Positions 20,101-28,101 of a stretch of DNA of 38,220 nucleotides are shown here, in pieces. Where the stretch lies: positions 1 to 38,220 of the forward strand of contig ML014287.1 in assembly GCA_003615045.1 (NCBI GenBank), read 5' to 3'. The translations under genes and the position numbers were made by a program. Below the pieces are notes generated by a model. The model was not told the DNA's origin and searched no databases. It saw nothing but the letters and a program-made list of their open reading frames with translations. How positions within the stretch are numbered: position 1 is the first letter of the stretch; each line of letters opens with the position of its first letter. The stretch is from Caulochytrium protostelioides. Its lineage: Eukaryota; Chytridiomycota; Caulochytriomycetes; Caulochytriales; Caulochytriaceae.

Positions 20101-20468
20101 GACGGCGACGGCGGTTCGGCCTTCGTGGCGGCGTGATCGCCGGTCGTCGTCGCATCGGCGTCGTCCTTTTGCTTGGCGAGGACGGCGCGACGCCCGCCGC
20201 CGCGGCTCGCCGGCGAGGACCGCGGCGAGGCGCCGCGAGGCGCCGCACTGGCCGCAGCGACGGTGGCGGCCGCGGGTCGGGTGGCGCGGACGGCCCGTAC
20301 GCCGCGGACCGGACGCGGGGACGTCGCTACGCTATCCGCATTGGAGCCGGCGCCGGCCGCCGGCTCGGCCTTCATGATCGCGTCGGACGGGGTCGCCGCG
20401 TCCGATTCGGCGGGCGTGACGGCGCGGACGGCTACTGCGCGCGTCGCGCGAGTGCGTCGCGGCGCCAT
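17181..20468 (-). CDS. RAD16: RAD16-like SNF2/RING DNA repair ATPase
   Basis: Subunit of the Rad7-Rad16 factor for global-genome nucleotide excision repair: a dsDNA translocase with ubiquitin-ligase RING. It has 1095 residues from the ATG at 20468; the frame reaches a GTG further upstream but the ATG of MAPRRTRATR is preferred. Residues 1-440 are low complexity (Ala, Ser, Arg, Asp) with a (GR)n run. SNF2 motifs: ILADEMGMGKT near 495, VVLDEAHCIKDR near 615, SLKAGGVALNL and DRIHRLGQHRP near 1030. The Rad16-specific Cys insertion (CRVCPC...CDECGH) is near 673-695. The C3HC4 RING (CAICYEPAED...CKHTYCRVCAQEY...CPSC) is near 835-881, inserted between the two ATPase lobes as in RAD16/RAD5. Single exon. 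All catalytic motifs look intact. Confidence 0.96.
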   Translation of the reverse strand: MAPRRTRATRAVAVRAVTPAESDAATPSDAIMKAEPAAGAGSNADSVATSPRPVRGVRAVRATRPAAATVAAASAAPRGASPRSSPASRGGGRRAVLAKQKDDADATTTGDHAATKAEPPSPSISPSPSSAADTAFEIDGPAVGGTPPPAARRVGRPPRAAATDTAFKSEPEALSPLASASASASTSSTATVRRSTRARTAAAASPMTAASGSSVSARSSRASGPSTAPRTAAARRAQGRVAARATRTAAAASADAADTADVAPSPPPSPSASSAASSAPSPRAVASRGRGRGRGRGRGRGRGAAAAATASAATPATTSRPRRRSTRTPAPAAGDADASDVDITGPSTPVTDVDSDTDDSDFASSGSAAASDAESSADDADAAFDQSPSTAAPGSVVQGATAAVVPRRHPPPTAEEVAAQEMERLLKLRERNDRLLKLRHPDLETIWSDLDKDPVTPVNQLEMAPQPPTLSVTLLPFQRRGVTWLKKQEKGRFSGGILADEMGMGKTIQMIALLLSTYDPEKPPGSHKTLIVVPAVALMQWQDELQKRCTSPWKILLYHGTSRSRDPDELEKYDIVLTTYAILEYSWRSENLGRSLKSGHVYEDSALHAINWDRVVLDEAHCIKDRSSQTARATFGLTRRSAWAMTGTPLQNRVGELYSLIRFLHVTPFSYYFCRVCPCTSPHWPFLKSRLHCDECGHRYMTHLCWWNFEILKPITSFGSQGPGLVAFNKLGKLLDHMMLRRTKNNLVEELGLPPRVVRTRYDVFSVQEEELYRSLYSDIQRQYQTYVTQDTVLSQYASIFSLISRMRLAANHPDLVVAQAKRLTQKDTGEHTVVCAICYEPAEDAILSNCKHTYCRVCAQEYIGGCPAGQEAKCPSCFRVLRIDLTAPKFVYSNEKNAKGQNVSGYRPSIVSHINMRTWRSSTKIEALVEELDKLQRDDSTAKSIVFSQFISFLELVQWRLARAGFNVVRLDGCMSPQQRADTINTFMTDPTVTVFLVSLKAGGVALNLTEASRVFVLDPWFNPAVEDQAFDRIHRLGQHRPITITRLIIANSIESRILELQGKKKLLFDSTIGQDLESLSRITRQEMEFLFQS
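19565..19606 (-). repeat. Hexanucleotide (GGCCAC)7 coding Arg-Gly repeat in RAD16
   Basis: Seven exact tandem GGCCAC units on the plus strand encode an Arg-Gly run in the disordered N-terminus of RAD16. Perfect copies suggest recent slippage, so length may vary between strains. RG runs often bind RNA or DNA and are arginine-methylation targets. Confidence 0.9.
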
Positions 20469-21693
20469 GACGAGCGGAGTAGCGGACGTGGCGACAGGCG
20501 ACGGCCGACGGTAGTGGAAAGGCGGATGAGTCACGTGAGCAGACCAAGAGATCGATGCGCTTCATCCGCGGGATCGTGACGATCGTGACAAATGAGAGAA
20601 AATCAAGCCGGTCGGCAATGCGCCGTCGTCATGCGCCGTTAACGCCGTTCGTGCGATCCGTCAGGACGTCTGTGCGCCATCGCCATTCCATACGGATGCG
20701 GTGACATGGCACATCTCGAATTTCATGAGCGACGTGGCTGCCGACACGGACGCTACGAAGCGACGGCGATCCTTTTGTCGTCGGTCGAGCCGGATGGGAT
20801 GGCCGAGCGACGGCATGGCCCGTTCCGCATCCAGCAGGTTAACCCGTCCCGCACCACGGCATGCTGCCATCGGGACCTCCAGCGGGATGGGGTGGCCACG
20901 TTGCGCGGCCTGACCACGGCGCCCAGGGTGCTTCGGCCCCGCCGCGGCCGCCCTTCCACCGCCGCGGCCACGCCGCCGCTCGGCCCGTCGGGGATTGCAT
21001 CACCATGGCGAGGCTTCTGCCGGTCGAGCGCGATCGCCGCTCCGTCGTAGCGTCGTAGTGTCGTAGCGTCGAGTCCGCCCGGAGGTGTGGGGGTGTGCCG
21101 CTCCTTCGCGCTCTGCGGCGGGCGCTGGCGCTGCCGTCGATGGACCACGCCTCGCTGGACGGCGGCCCATGCCACGGGCTGTGTACGCCCGTTTCCCGTG
21201 TTTTGCGGTCCTTTTGGTCGTTGTCTTTCCCGCCAGCCGCCTTCGCCGGTGCGCCGTCGCAGGGCCTGCGCTCTGCTTTCCGCCGCGTGGCCGCTGGGTG
21301 CGGAGCCTGCGTGGCCCATGCGACCGTCCGAGCGAGGCAGACGCTTCGCGCCATCGCGGGCGAGCCCGTCAACGGTGGAACGTGCCCCCGCATGCGTTGC
21401 CTGTCGCCACGTGGCCAAGTCCAGCCGCACGTGGACGGTCATGGCGCGTCGCGTCGCGTCGCGTCGTGTCACGGCGAGCGGCGTGAGGTCCCAGGCGGCG
21501 TGACGGGGAATACCGCTCTTGGCATGGGTCGGCTCGCCACCACGAGCTCCGTCTCCCGCCAGCCGTTACCGTCCGACGTCGTGTCGTGTCGTCGTGTCGT
21601 GTGCTCCGCCGTCCACCGCTGTGATCGACCTGGATTCCCCGTCGTCGTGACGCGCTGAGCTGTCGAGACTTCGATCCCCCCCTCCGACGCACG
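20469..21693. other. Divergent intergenic region RAD16 / unknown mitochondrial-like gene
   Basis: About 1.2 kb. Long open frames on both strands (20753-21486) carry no domain. Short GTCGT/GTAGC microsatellite-like runs occur at 21048-21075, 21442-21470 and 21578-21605. A composite regulatory-like site lies at 20527-20537. Confidence 0.5.
20527..20537. promoter_or_regulatory. TGAGTCA / CACGTG composite site upstream of RAD16
   Basis: TGAGTCA (20527-20533), the AP-1/Gcn4-type bZIP site, overlaps CACGTG (20532-20537), the E-box read by class B bHLH factors. It is about 60 bp before the RAD16 ATG. Both are palindromic or near-palindromic, so direction is not implied. Regulation by either factor is inference. 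Confidence 0.4.
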
Positions 21694-22338
21694 ATGTCGG
21701 CCTCCTGGCCAAGAGCCCTGGCCGCGGCGATGCGGCGCCGCGTCGGCATCGCCGCGATGCGCCCGTCGGCCGCCACGGCCGTGGCCGCGCCGCAGGCGAG
21801 TGCATCGCGGCGGACCTGGGCGGTGGGCGCTGCGACGGCTGTGCTCGCGGCGGCATGGACGGCCGACCAAGCGCTGCGCGCGCGGCCCATCGAGGCCTCC
21901 CCGACCTTCAACGGCGTGCCCGTCGCGGCGTCGTTCCTCATGTTCCAGGCCCTCCCGCCCCTCGACGAGCGCTTCCCGGGCCTCCAGCTCGCGCCCGTGT
22001 TCGACCCCAAGGACCCCGAGTTCGCGTTCGAGGAGCTCGGCTGGCTGGCCCCGTTCTACCCGTCGTCCGCCAAAGTCACGGCACCCATGTACGAGAAGCT
22101 CAGCGAGGCCGAAGAGAGCAAGCTCGGCGGCAGCAATATCAAGAAGCAGAGCGTTGGCAAGATGGTCGCCTACGGCACCTGCAAGATGGGCTGCGCGAGC
22201 GTGCAGCTGCTGCGCGTCCAGATCTTTAAGCTCAACGGCGACCTCGTGTGGGAGTGGACCCGGCCTGCGTCCCACCCCAAGGCAATCAAGATCATTGACG
22301 AGCCCGCCACCGCGCCGCCGGTCCAGGCCGCATCATAG
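21694..22338 (+). CDS. Uncharacterised protein, probable mitochondrial presequence and one membrane span
   Basis: I do not recognise this 214-residue protein. The N-terminus (about 1-40) is Arg/Ala/Ser-rich with almost no acidic residues, as in a mitochondrial presequence. Residues ~42-56 (AVGAATAVLAAAW) could span a membrane. The rest is a soluble domain: conserved-looking stretches include FLMFQALPPLDERFPG, FDPKDPEF, a CKMGC motif and LNGDLVWEW. Codon use matches neighbours with strong third-position GC, and the ATG sits right after a divergent promoter, so it is probably real. Its stop faces the ATP12 stop only 103 bp away. The two adjacent genes assemble respiratory complexes, so an inner-membrane role is a reasonable guess but not shown. 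Confidence 0.75.
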   Translation: MSASWPRALAAAMRRRVGIAAMRPSAATAVAAPQASASRRTWAVGAATAVLAAAWTADQALRARPIEASPTFNGVPVAASFLMFQALPPLDERFPGLQLAPVFDPKDPEFAFEELGWLAPFYPSSAKVTAPMYEKLSEAEESKLGGSNIKKQSVGKMVAYGTCKMGCASVQLLRVQIFKLNGDLVWEWTRPASHPKAIKIIDEPATAPPVQAAS

Positions 22339-22441
22339 CACACCTAGCATAGTAAGTGTACAGCAGAAAAAAAAAATAGATAGCATAGTATAGCATAGCA
22401 TCATCGATAAATACAGGAACCCATAGCGAGGCGGCTCGGGT
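22339..22441. terminator. Short shared 3' region of convergent genes
   Basis: Only 103 bp separates the stops of the uncharacterised gene and ATP12. It holds an A-run (about 22367-22376) and repeated AGCATAG/TAGCATAG units (22381-22400), the most AT-rich part of this neighbourhood. Likely used for 3'-end formation in both directions. Confidence 0.4.
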
Positions 22442-23326
22442 CTAGGCAGAGGCGATGGGGGCGCGAGCGCCACGGAGCGCGACGACGGTGCCAAAGAGCC
22501 CGAGCGCGGCGCGCAGCACTTCGCGGTCGATATCGTGCGCGTCCTCGACCTCGCCCCAGCGCTGGATCTGGTGGGTCACCTCGAGCATCGCGGCAATCAC
22601 GCCGTCGTCGGCGTGCATGTGCCCGTAGTAGATGCCCATCGGCACCAAGAGACTTTTGGAAGTGAGGACGGCGCGCTCCAAGCACGCGAGCTCGAGATTG
22701 GAGAGGCCCTCGAGGGTGCGGCGGAGCGCGGCCATCGTGGCCTCGCTCTGCGGCTCGTTGGTGATGCCGTCGGTGCGGTTGATGTGCACGCCGCCCAGCG
22801 TCGTGCCGAGATCGTTCAGCAGCGGCACCCAGTACCGGTCCTGCAGCGCCACGAGGCCCGCGGGCTCCGTGAAGTGGTAGCAGACCGAGTCGGTGTGCGC
22901 GAAGCGCAGCATCTGCTCGATGACCTCGCCGCGGAGCGCCGGGTCGGCGTCCAGCGCGTCGACGGCGCGCGCGACGACAGACGTCGCCGGCAGCGAGTGA
23001 GTCTTGACGGTCGTGCCGACGGCCTCCCACTCGGCCGCGACGAGCAGCGCGACGCCGTAGTCGGCCGCGTCGAAGCGCATCACCCGCTTCTCGGGCGTCT
23101 TGAGTGGCCGCGCGTCCAGATAGACTTCCCACGCACCGGCGGCGTCGCCGCTCTCGCAGCGCTTGAGGTGCACCTGCTTCCAGAACCGGCGCGGGGCTGG
23201 GCCCGACGCGGCACCCGTCAGCGTCTTGGCGAGCGGACGCGCCGTCGAGAAGCCGCGGCCTGCGCGGGCGGCTGCCGACAGCGCGTGCGACAGCGGGGCC
23301 AAGCGAGCGGCCATCGGAGCAGGCAT
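22442..23326 (-). CDS. ATP12: ATP synthase F1 assembly chaperone ATP12 (ATPAF2)
   Basis: Mitochondrial matrix chaperone that binds free F1-alpha subunits so that they can join beta subunits in the F1 hexamer. It has 294 residues. Residues 1-~35 form a typical cleavable presequence (Arg/Ala/Ser/Leu, no acidic residues). Family landmarks follow: RRFWKQV at 46-52, VYLDARPLKTPEK (68-80), AEWEAVGTTVKT and the following Ser/Leu/Pro segment, AVDALD, FAHTDSVCYHF, and the PLL/TDGI segment. Length and order match Atp12/ATPAF2. The start is an ATG (23326). It is divergent from the LYRM7-like gene (697 bp between ATGs) and convergent with an unrecognised presequence-bearing protein. Confidence 0.96.
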   Translation of the reverse strand: MPAPMAARLAPLSHALSAAARAGRGFSTARPLAKTLTGAASGPAPRRFWKQVHLKRCESGDAAGAWEVYLDARPLKTPEKRVMRFDAADYGVALLVAAEWEAVGTTVKTHSLPATSVVARAVDALDADPALRGEVIEQMLRFAHTDSVCYHFTEPAGLVALQDRYWVPLLNDLGTTLGGVHINRTDGITNEPQSEATMAALRRTLEGLSNLELACLERAVLTSKSLLVPMGIYYGHMHADDGVIAAMLEVTHQIQRWGEVEDAHDIDREVLRAALGLFGTVVALRGARAPIASA

Positions 23327-24023
23327 GATGGGCTAAATACACACAAGAGCGGGGTGGCGGAGATATGGCGCGTGGGTCGGGGGGCGGTCGCGAGTCTGAA
23401 TTCGAGCAGCCAAGCGGTCGGCCTCTCGAATACCCGGACGGTATTGAGACGCACGGATCGCTCGGACCTCGTTCTGATGGGGAGCGCGGATCACGGAGGC
23501 CGTTTGGCCGCCGGAAGACGTGAACCGGGGTCTTCAGGGGTGGCCCGACTCATCAGCGGTCTCCGACGTCTCGCGCCCCCGAGCGGTGCCGTGGACCCCG
23601 ACGGGTTGGGTCGCTGTGGCGCCTTCGTCGAAACGGAAAGGCCTTGCAAGCATGCTCCGCTCGGGCCCGGCCGCCACATAGTCGGAGTCCCTTTCCTTCG
23701 ACGACGCGACGACTCGACTACTGCGCAGGAGGCGATCCGCCACGGCGCGCCTGTGTCAGGTCACACCACGACACCAAGAGTCGCGTGATGCTTCGCGCTC
23801 GTGGCTCGACGTGAAGATGCTACAAGACCACGAAGCCTCCGTCGGGATGCCTGTCACACTGGGACAAGCCCCAGCCGCCGGGGTTGCTGAAGCCGCTATC
23901 TCCGCCCCGCTGCCTTCCATCGTCGTCCCTCGTCTCTGACCCCGAGCAGATCGCCGTCACCGCCCGTCGCGCCGCTGCCGCTCCTCGCGCAGACCAGAAA
24001 ACTCCGCTTCGTACGGTCGCACC
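23327..24023. other. Divergent promoter region ATP12 / LYRM7-like
   Basis: 697 bp between two mitochondrial assembly-factor genes in head-to-head orientation. No gene is supported. GC-rich with no obvious TATA box. Short frames on both strands are shadows. Confidence 0.55.
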
Positions 24024-24374
24024 ATGTCGGTCCCCTTGCGCCAGCAGGTCGTCCAGGCGTACCGCGTGCTGCTGCGCTCGCAGAAGAAGACGTTCGCGGG
24101 CGACATCCCACGGATCCGCGATGCGCGTGCGCATACCCACCGCCTGACGGCGCCCCACAAGAACGAGCAGGATGCGGCGAAGATCACTAAGATGATCGCC
24201 GACATGAAGGAAGCCGCCGAATTCCTCACGCGCAACGTTGTCCAGGCCGTGCGCACCGAGCCCTCGAAGCCGTTCCAGCTCCGCATCACGCCCGAGACGC
24301 AGCTCTTCCCCAACGAGACGGCCTACAAGAACCCCAAAAACAAGACTCGCCGCTGCGCGCGTCCGCTCGAGTAA
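24024..24374 (+). CDS. MZM1: Complex III assembly factor of the LYR family (LYRM7/MZM1-like)
   Basis: Small matrix LYR protein of 116 residues. LYRM7/Mzm1 holds the Rieske iron-sulfur subunit before Bcs1 inserts it into cytochrome bc1. The N-terminal LYR-type motif is AYRVLLRSQKKTF (12-24), with the Phe that LYR proteins place after the motif. The middle (PRIRDARAHTHR, residues 29-40, then DAAKITKMIADMKEAAEFL) matches the helical bundle of LYRM7, and NVVQAVRTE with FQLRITPETQL matches its C-terminal strand region. There is no obvious cleavable presequence, normal for the family. Start ATG at 24024. It stops 207 bp from the convergent TBCK stop. Other LYRM proteins are possible alternatives; the C-terminal pattern favours LYRM7. 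Confidence 0.85.
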   Translation: MSVPLRQQVVQAYRVLLRSQKKTFAGDIPRIRDARAHTHRLTAPHKNEQDAAKITKMIADMKEAAEFLTRNVVQAVRTEPSKPFQLRITPETQLFPNETAYKNPKNKTRRCARPLE

Positions 24375-24581
24375 CCGTCGTCACCCGAATCCACCATGTC
24401 ATCCCTGCGACGACCGGTTCCTCTCGCGCCACGCTCGCTGCTGTATGCATCCTAATCCTCTCTCATTCGAGGCCCCCCCGCTGGCTTGACCCCCGACGCA
24501 TCCCGTGTGATATCCCTCTCTCTCCCGTCCACCCCTCTTCTCTCCATCGTAGATCAATATGACGCCAACCGCTTTCGTGAT

Positions 24582-27500
24582 TCATCGGGGCTCGTGGACG
24601 ACCTGGACGGACTTCAGCACGTCCGAGTCGAGCACCAGCAGCAGCACCCGCGGCAGCCCTGCGCGCTTCAGCAGATTCACCATGAGCGGCCCGACGAGGC
24701 CGCTGTCGGCGGCGACCACGAGGTAGCTCGGCGGCGCGTGGCCCGGCGCCGACGCAGCCGACAGCGCCGCGGACGGCATCGGGGGCGGCTGGTGCAGCGC
24801 CGTCAGCCGCTGGATCTCGTCGACAGCCATCACGAGATCCGTCGCGTCGACCGAGATCGCGTGCGCCACGTGGCACGCGGCAAAGTCTTCCGGCGTGCGG
24901 ACATCGAAGAGCACGGCGTGGCGCGTCGCGACGAGGGCTTCGACGTCTCGGAGGCTGGCGCGGCAGCCCATCTCCTCGGTGCGCAGCTCGTAGGGCACCG
25001 GCGACGGGCGCCACGCCGGGTGCGGCGTGTACAGCGCGGGCGGGCACGCCGGCCGCCGCCCGAGCTGCCGGAAGGTCTGGTCGAGCTGCGCCAGGCACGA
25101 CGGCGGCGTATACCGCGTCAGCAGCTCCGCCGTGGTCATCACATCGTCCCACTCGAGCGTCGCAACCGTGCCCATCAGGGAGAGCGCGTTGTCGAGGTCC
25201 GAGTTGAGCAGGCCGTCGCCCAGATGCAACAGCACGGCGACCGCGATGCAGAGGCCCATATGGTCGGGCCCCGCGAGCAGCCGGTCCCAGACGGGCAGAA
25301 CCTGCTTCAGCGTGAGCTTGTGCGCAAACAGCGTCAGAAACCAGCCGAGGGCGAAGCCGTCGAGCTGCAGATCGATGGCGTCCATGTGCAGGGCGAGCCG
25401 CGGGTGGTGGAAGGCGAGCAGCTGCCGCAGCGTCAGGATCAGCTCGCGCACGGCGTCCGTGTTGTCGTGGTACAGCATGGGCGCCAGATGGCGCCGGATG
25501 AATGCGTACAGCGCGCCGTCGCGGACCGCCGCGGGCTCGTCCCAGAAGACGACGACGAACACGGCGACCACCGAGTCGAGGCCCTGCCAGTAGACGACGT
25601 CGCCCGCAAAGCGCTGGATCAGGCGCGACACGGCCGCGCGGAGCCGCGCGTGGCCCTCGTGCGACGCCAGCAGCGGGTGGTATTGGTGGCAGCGCGGAAT
25701 GTCTAGGTTGAGCTGGTGCAGAAAGGCGTCCAGCGCGATCGGCGATGCCGGCTCCCGCGGCGACCACAGCGATGCGACGGGCGTCGCATCGCACGTCGAC
25801 TCCATGTTGTCCAGACGATGGTAACCCTCGATGAGCGCGCGCCACACGGACGGGCGGACGAGGTCCGGCACGGGCACGGCGTGGCGCAGCGCCAGCGTTG
25901 CGTCGCAGAGCTCGCGCAGCGCGTCCGCGAGCGCGCGGGCCGGCCGTGCCGGATCGAGCACGGGCGCCGCCAGCCGGTCGAACCGGTGCATCGCCGCCGT
26001 CATGGCCCCGGCCTGGTCCATCACGTCCAGATGCAGCCGCCACCGCGTCGGCCGCGCCGTCAGGTCCGTCGGGAACGTCAGCCGCGCAACGTACTCGGCG
26101 CCCCAGGTCGTCTCGAGGAACGAGGGCGAGCGCTGCGCCGTCGTGAACGCTTGGGTCGCTGCGGTGGGCGACGCGGCGGCGGCGGCGGCGGCGGCGGCGT
26201 CCGATGCCGCGGCGTCCGCCGCCGCCGCCGCCGCCGCCGCCAGCATGGCCACGTGCGTGTCATAGGCGCGCACCAGCTCCGCCGCGAAGCCCGTCAGATC
26301 GAGTGCCCGCGGCTCGAGGTCGTACCGCCCCGGCGTGAGGGACGCCGTCCCGCGGCGCATCGCGTCCGCCTCGTCGGCGTCCTCGACAGACGCCGTCGCG
26401 GCCTTCGGATGCACGGGCACCGCGTCGGGCAGCTGGAAGATGGCGGGGCCCAGGTGGTCGGACGCGGGCTCGTGGAACTGCGGTTTGCCGCCGTTCGCGG
26501 CCCAGACGGTGTACAGGTAGCGCACGAGGGGCGCGTCAGCCGTGATGCGGTCGAGGGGCGCAGACGGCGCTGGCGGCGGCGCTGCGGGCGGCGATGGCGG
26601 CCGTGGTGGTGGCGATGGTGATACCGATGGCGCGGCGAGTTCTGATGCTAGTGGTGGTGGAGGCGGCGGCGCTAGTGGTGGCAACGAGGATGAGCATGGC
26701 GATGATGGGAAAAGCGTGACGCCGTCCCAAGCAGAGGGCTGCAGGATCGCCTCCCAGTCGGGCCGGGCCACCGGATCGCCGCTGAGCCCTTGAGAGAGGC
26801 GGTCTAACAAGGCCGGCGGCACGTACGCGCTGCAGGCCTGCAGCAGCCGGCTGACGGGGTCGACGGCCTGGCGCCACGTGTGCCGGGCCTGGCAGGCGCG
26901 CGGCTGCAGGGCCAGCGTCCACGCGATCCGGTCGGGGATCGCGGTCCCGGGCGTCCAGACCGCGGCGAACGTCTCGGCGGGGACCAGCGTTTGCAAGCAC
27001 AGCAGACTCCACGCCCACACGGTCTGCGGGACGCCGGCCGGCGCCGACTCGGGCATTGCCGAGAGGACGGCAGGGCACCAGTACGCCGGGTCGCCCAGCG
27101 CGATGCCCCCGTCGCGCCCGTGCTGGGTCAGGATGGCGCACGTCAGATTGCCGAACACGACCAGCGGTCCCGCCTTGCCGGCGGCTACCGCCGCCGCCGA
27201 GCCTGTGGGATGGCAGTAGACGGCGTCTGGCAGCAGCTCGCGCGGGTGGATGCCGCGGGACGCGAGGTCTGCGAGCGCGGCCGCAATGGCGTGAAGCCAC
27301 GGCAGGATGGGCGCCACGGTCGCCGCCGTGACGGCGTCCGCGGTGGCAGCGTCCGCAGCGGCAGCGTCCACTACGACCGTCTCGGCCGCGGCGAGCTCCG
27401 CGGCGGCGGCGACGGCGTTAAACACGACGTGGGAGACCATGGAGAGGCGCTGCGACGGCGGCGGCGCGACATCGATCACGTACACGGACTGTGTGTCGCG

Positions 27501-28076
27501 GCGGACGACGTCGAGGTGCTCGATGTAGGGCCGGCCGGCGCCGGGGCCGGCGTCGCTGGTGAGCCGGCGGGAGCGCGCGGCGACCTCGCAGCGCACGAGG
27601 TGGTGGCCGACGACGGGCGAGACGGCGGTGAGCGGGACCGGGATCATGCGGATCGCGAGGAGGAGCCGCGGCAAGGACGGCAGCGTGGCCAGCGCGAGCG
27701 GCGGCCACGGGGGCGCCACGGCAGCCGTCGGCGCCCGCGGCAACGGCAGCGCGGCGGGCCGCGGGTGGCCGTCCGCCGACCGACTCACGGGGACTGAGGT
27801 AGACGACGCTTCTGCCGACGCGACCGGATGCAGGATCTGCCGGATGATCTTGAAGGGCATGGGATCTTGGGGCGCTGCTGCCGATATTGCCGCTTCCGGT
27901 GCCGCCGCCGCCGTCGCCGTCGTCGTCGTCGTCGTCGTCGTTGCGGTCACGGGTGCCACCGATGCTGCGGCTGCGGACGCGTCAGCCGCAGACGCTGCTG
28001 CCGGCGCTGCGGCCGTGGACTCGGAGGCCATCAGGATGGCCGGCAGCGACGGCAGGGCGCTGTCGCGCCGGGCCAT
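24582..28076 (-). CDS. TBCK: TBC domain-containing protein kinase-like protein (TBCK)
   Basis: Member of the TBCK family: pseudokinase, Rab-GAP-type TBC domain and rhodanese-like domain. In animals it belongs to the Rab5-effector FERRY complex on early endosomes. It has 1164 residues from the ATG at 28076 (upstream codon is TTG; a second ATG at 28031 is possible). The N-terminus has Ala and Thr runs. The kinase-like domain (~100-440) lacks the normal HRD and DFG: the equivalents look like HPRELLPD and VFGN. The TBC domain (~740-980) has the arginine finger LDIPRCHQY near 790 and the glutamine finger YWQGLDS near 828, both intact. The rhodanese domain starts near 1040 (DVRTPEDF) but has no Cys at the active-site loop (ADSGLVGP). 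Single exon, with poly-Ala tracts between domains. The family is absent from common yeasts. Confidence 0.93.
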   Translation of the reverse strand: MARRDSALPSLPAILMASESTAAAPAAASAADASAAAASVAPVTATTTTTTTTATAAAAPEAAISAAAPQDPMPFKIIRQILHPVASAEASSTSVPVSRSADGHPRPAALPLPRAPTAAVAPPWPPLALATLPSLPRLLLAIRMIPVPLTAVSPVVGHHLVRCEVAARSRRLTSDAGPGAGRPYIEHLDVVRRDTQSVYVIDVAPPPSQRLSMVSHVVFNAVAAAAELAAAETVVVDAAAADAATADAVTAATVAPILPWLHAIAAALADLASRGIHPRELLPDAVYCHPTGSAAAVAAGKAGPLVVFGNLTCAILTQHGRDGGIALGDPAYWCPAVLSAMPESAPAGVPQTVWAWSLLCLQTLVPAETFAAVWTPGTAIPDRIAWTLALQPRACQARHTWRQAVDPVSRLLQACSAYVPPALLDRLSQGLSGDPVARPDWEAILQPSAWDGVTLFPSSPCSSSLPPLAPPPPPPLASELAAPSVSPSPPPRPPSPPAAPPPAPSAPLDRITADAPLVRYLYTVWAANGGKPQFHEPASDHLGPAIFQLPDAVPVHPKAATASVEDADEADAMRRGTASLTPGRYDLEPRALDLTGFAAELVRAYDTHVAMLAAAAAAAADAAASDAAAAAAAAASPTAATQAFTTAQRSPSFLETTWGAEYVARLTFPTDLTARPTRWRLHLDVMDQAGAMTAAMHRFDRLAAPVLDPARPARALADALRELCDATLALRHAVPVPDLVRPSVWRALIEGYHRLDNMESTCDATPVASLWSPREPASPIALDAFLHQLNLDIPRCHQYHPLLASHEGHARLRAAVSRLIQRFAGDVVYWQGLDSVVAVFVVVFWDEPAAVRDGALYAFIRRHLAPMLYHDNTDAVRELILTLRQLLAFHHPRLALHMDAIDLQLDGFALGWFLTLFAHKLTLKQVLPVWDRLLAGPDHMGLCIAVAVLLHLGDGLLNSDLDNALSLMGTVATLEWDDVMTTAELLTRYTPPSCLAQLDQTFRQLGRRPACPPALYTPHPAWRPSPVPYELRTEEMGCRASLRDVEALVATRHAVLFDVRTPEDFAACHVAHAISVDATDLVMAVDEIQRLTALHQPPPMPSAALSAASAPGHAPPSYLVVAADSGLVGPLMVNLLKRAGLPRVLLLVLDSDVLKSVQVVHEPR

Positions 28077-28086
28077 CCGATCCGAT

Positions 28087-28101
28087 CCAATCCAATCCAA
28101 T
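28087..28101. repeat. Tandem CCAAT pentamers just upstream of TBCK
   Basis: Three head-to-tail CCAAT units (28087, 28092, 28097), read as ATTGG on the gene strand, lie 11-25 bp before the TBCK ATG, in the presumed leader. Related GATCC units continue to the ATG. They could be a simple repeat, or HAP-complex sites if transcription begins downstream of them. Confidence 0.5.

Noticed and set aside
18733-20136. 467-codon plus-strand frame opposite RAD16
   Set aside because: Antisense shadow of the Ala/Ser/Arg-rich RAD16 N-terminus and ATPase; RAD16 motifs fix the coding strand.
20753-21486. Long open frames on both strands upstream of the unknown mitochondrial-like gene
   Set aside because: Arg-rich composition from GC-rich microsatellite DNA; no domain on either strand, and they lie in a divergent promoter region.
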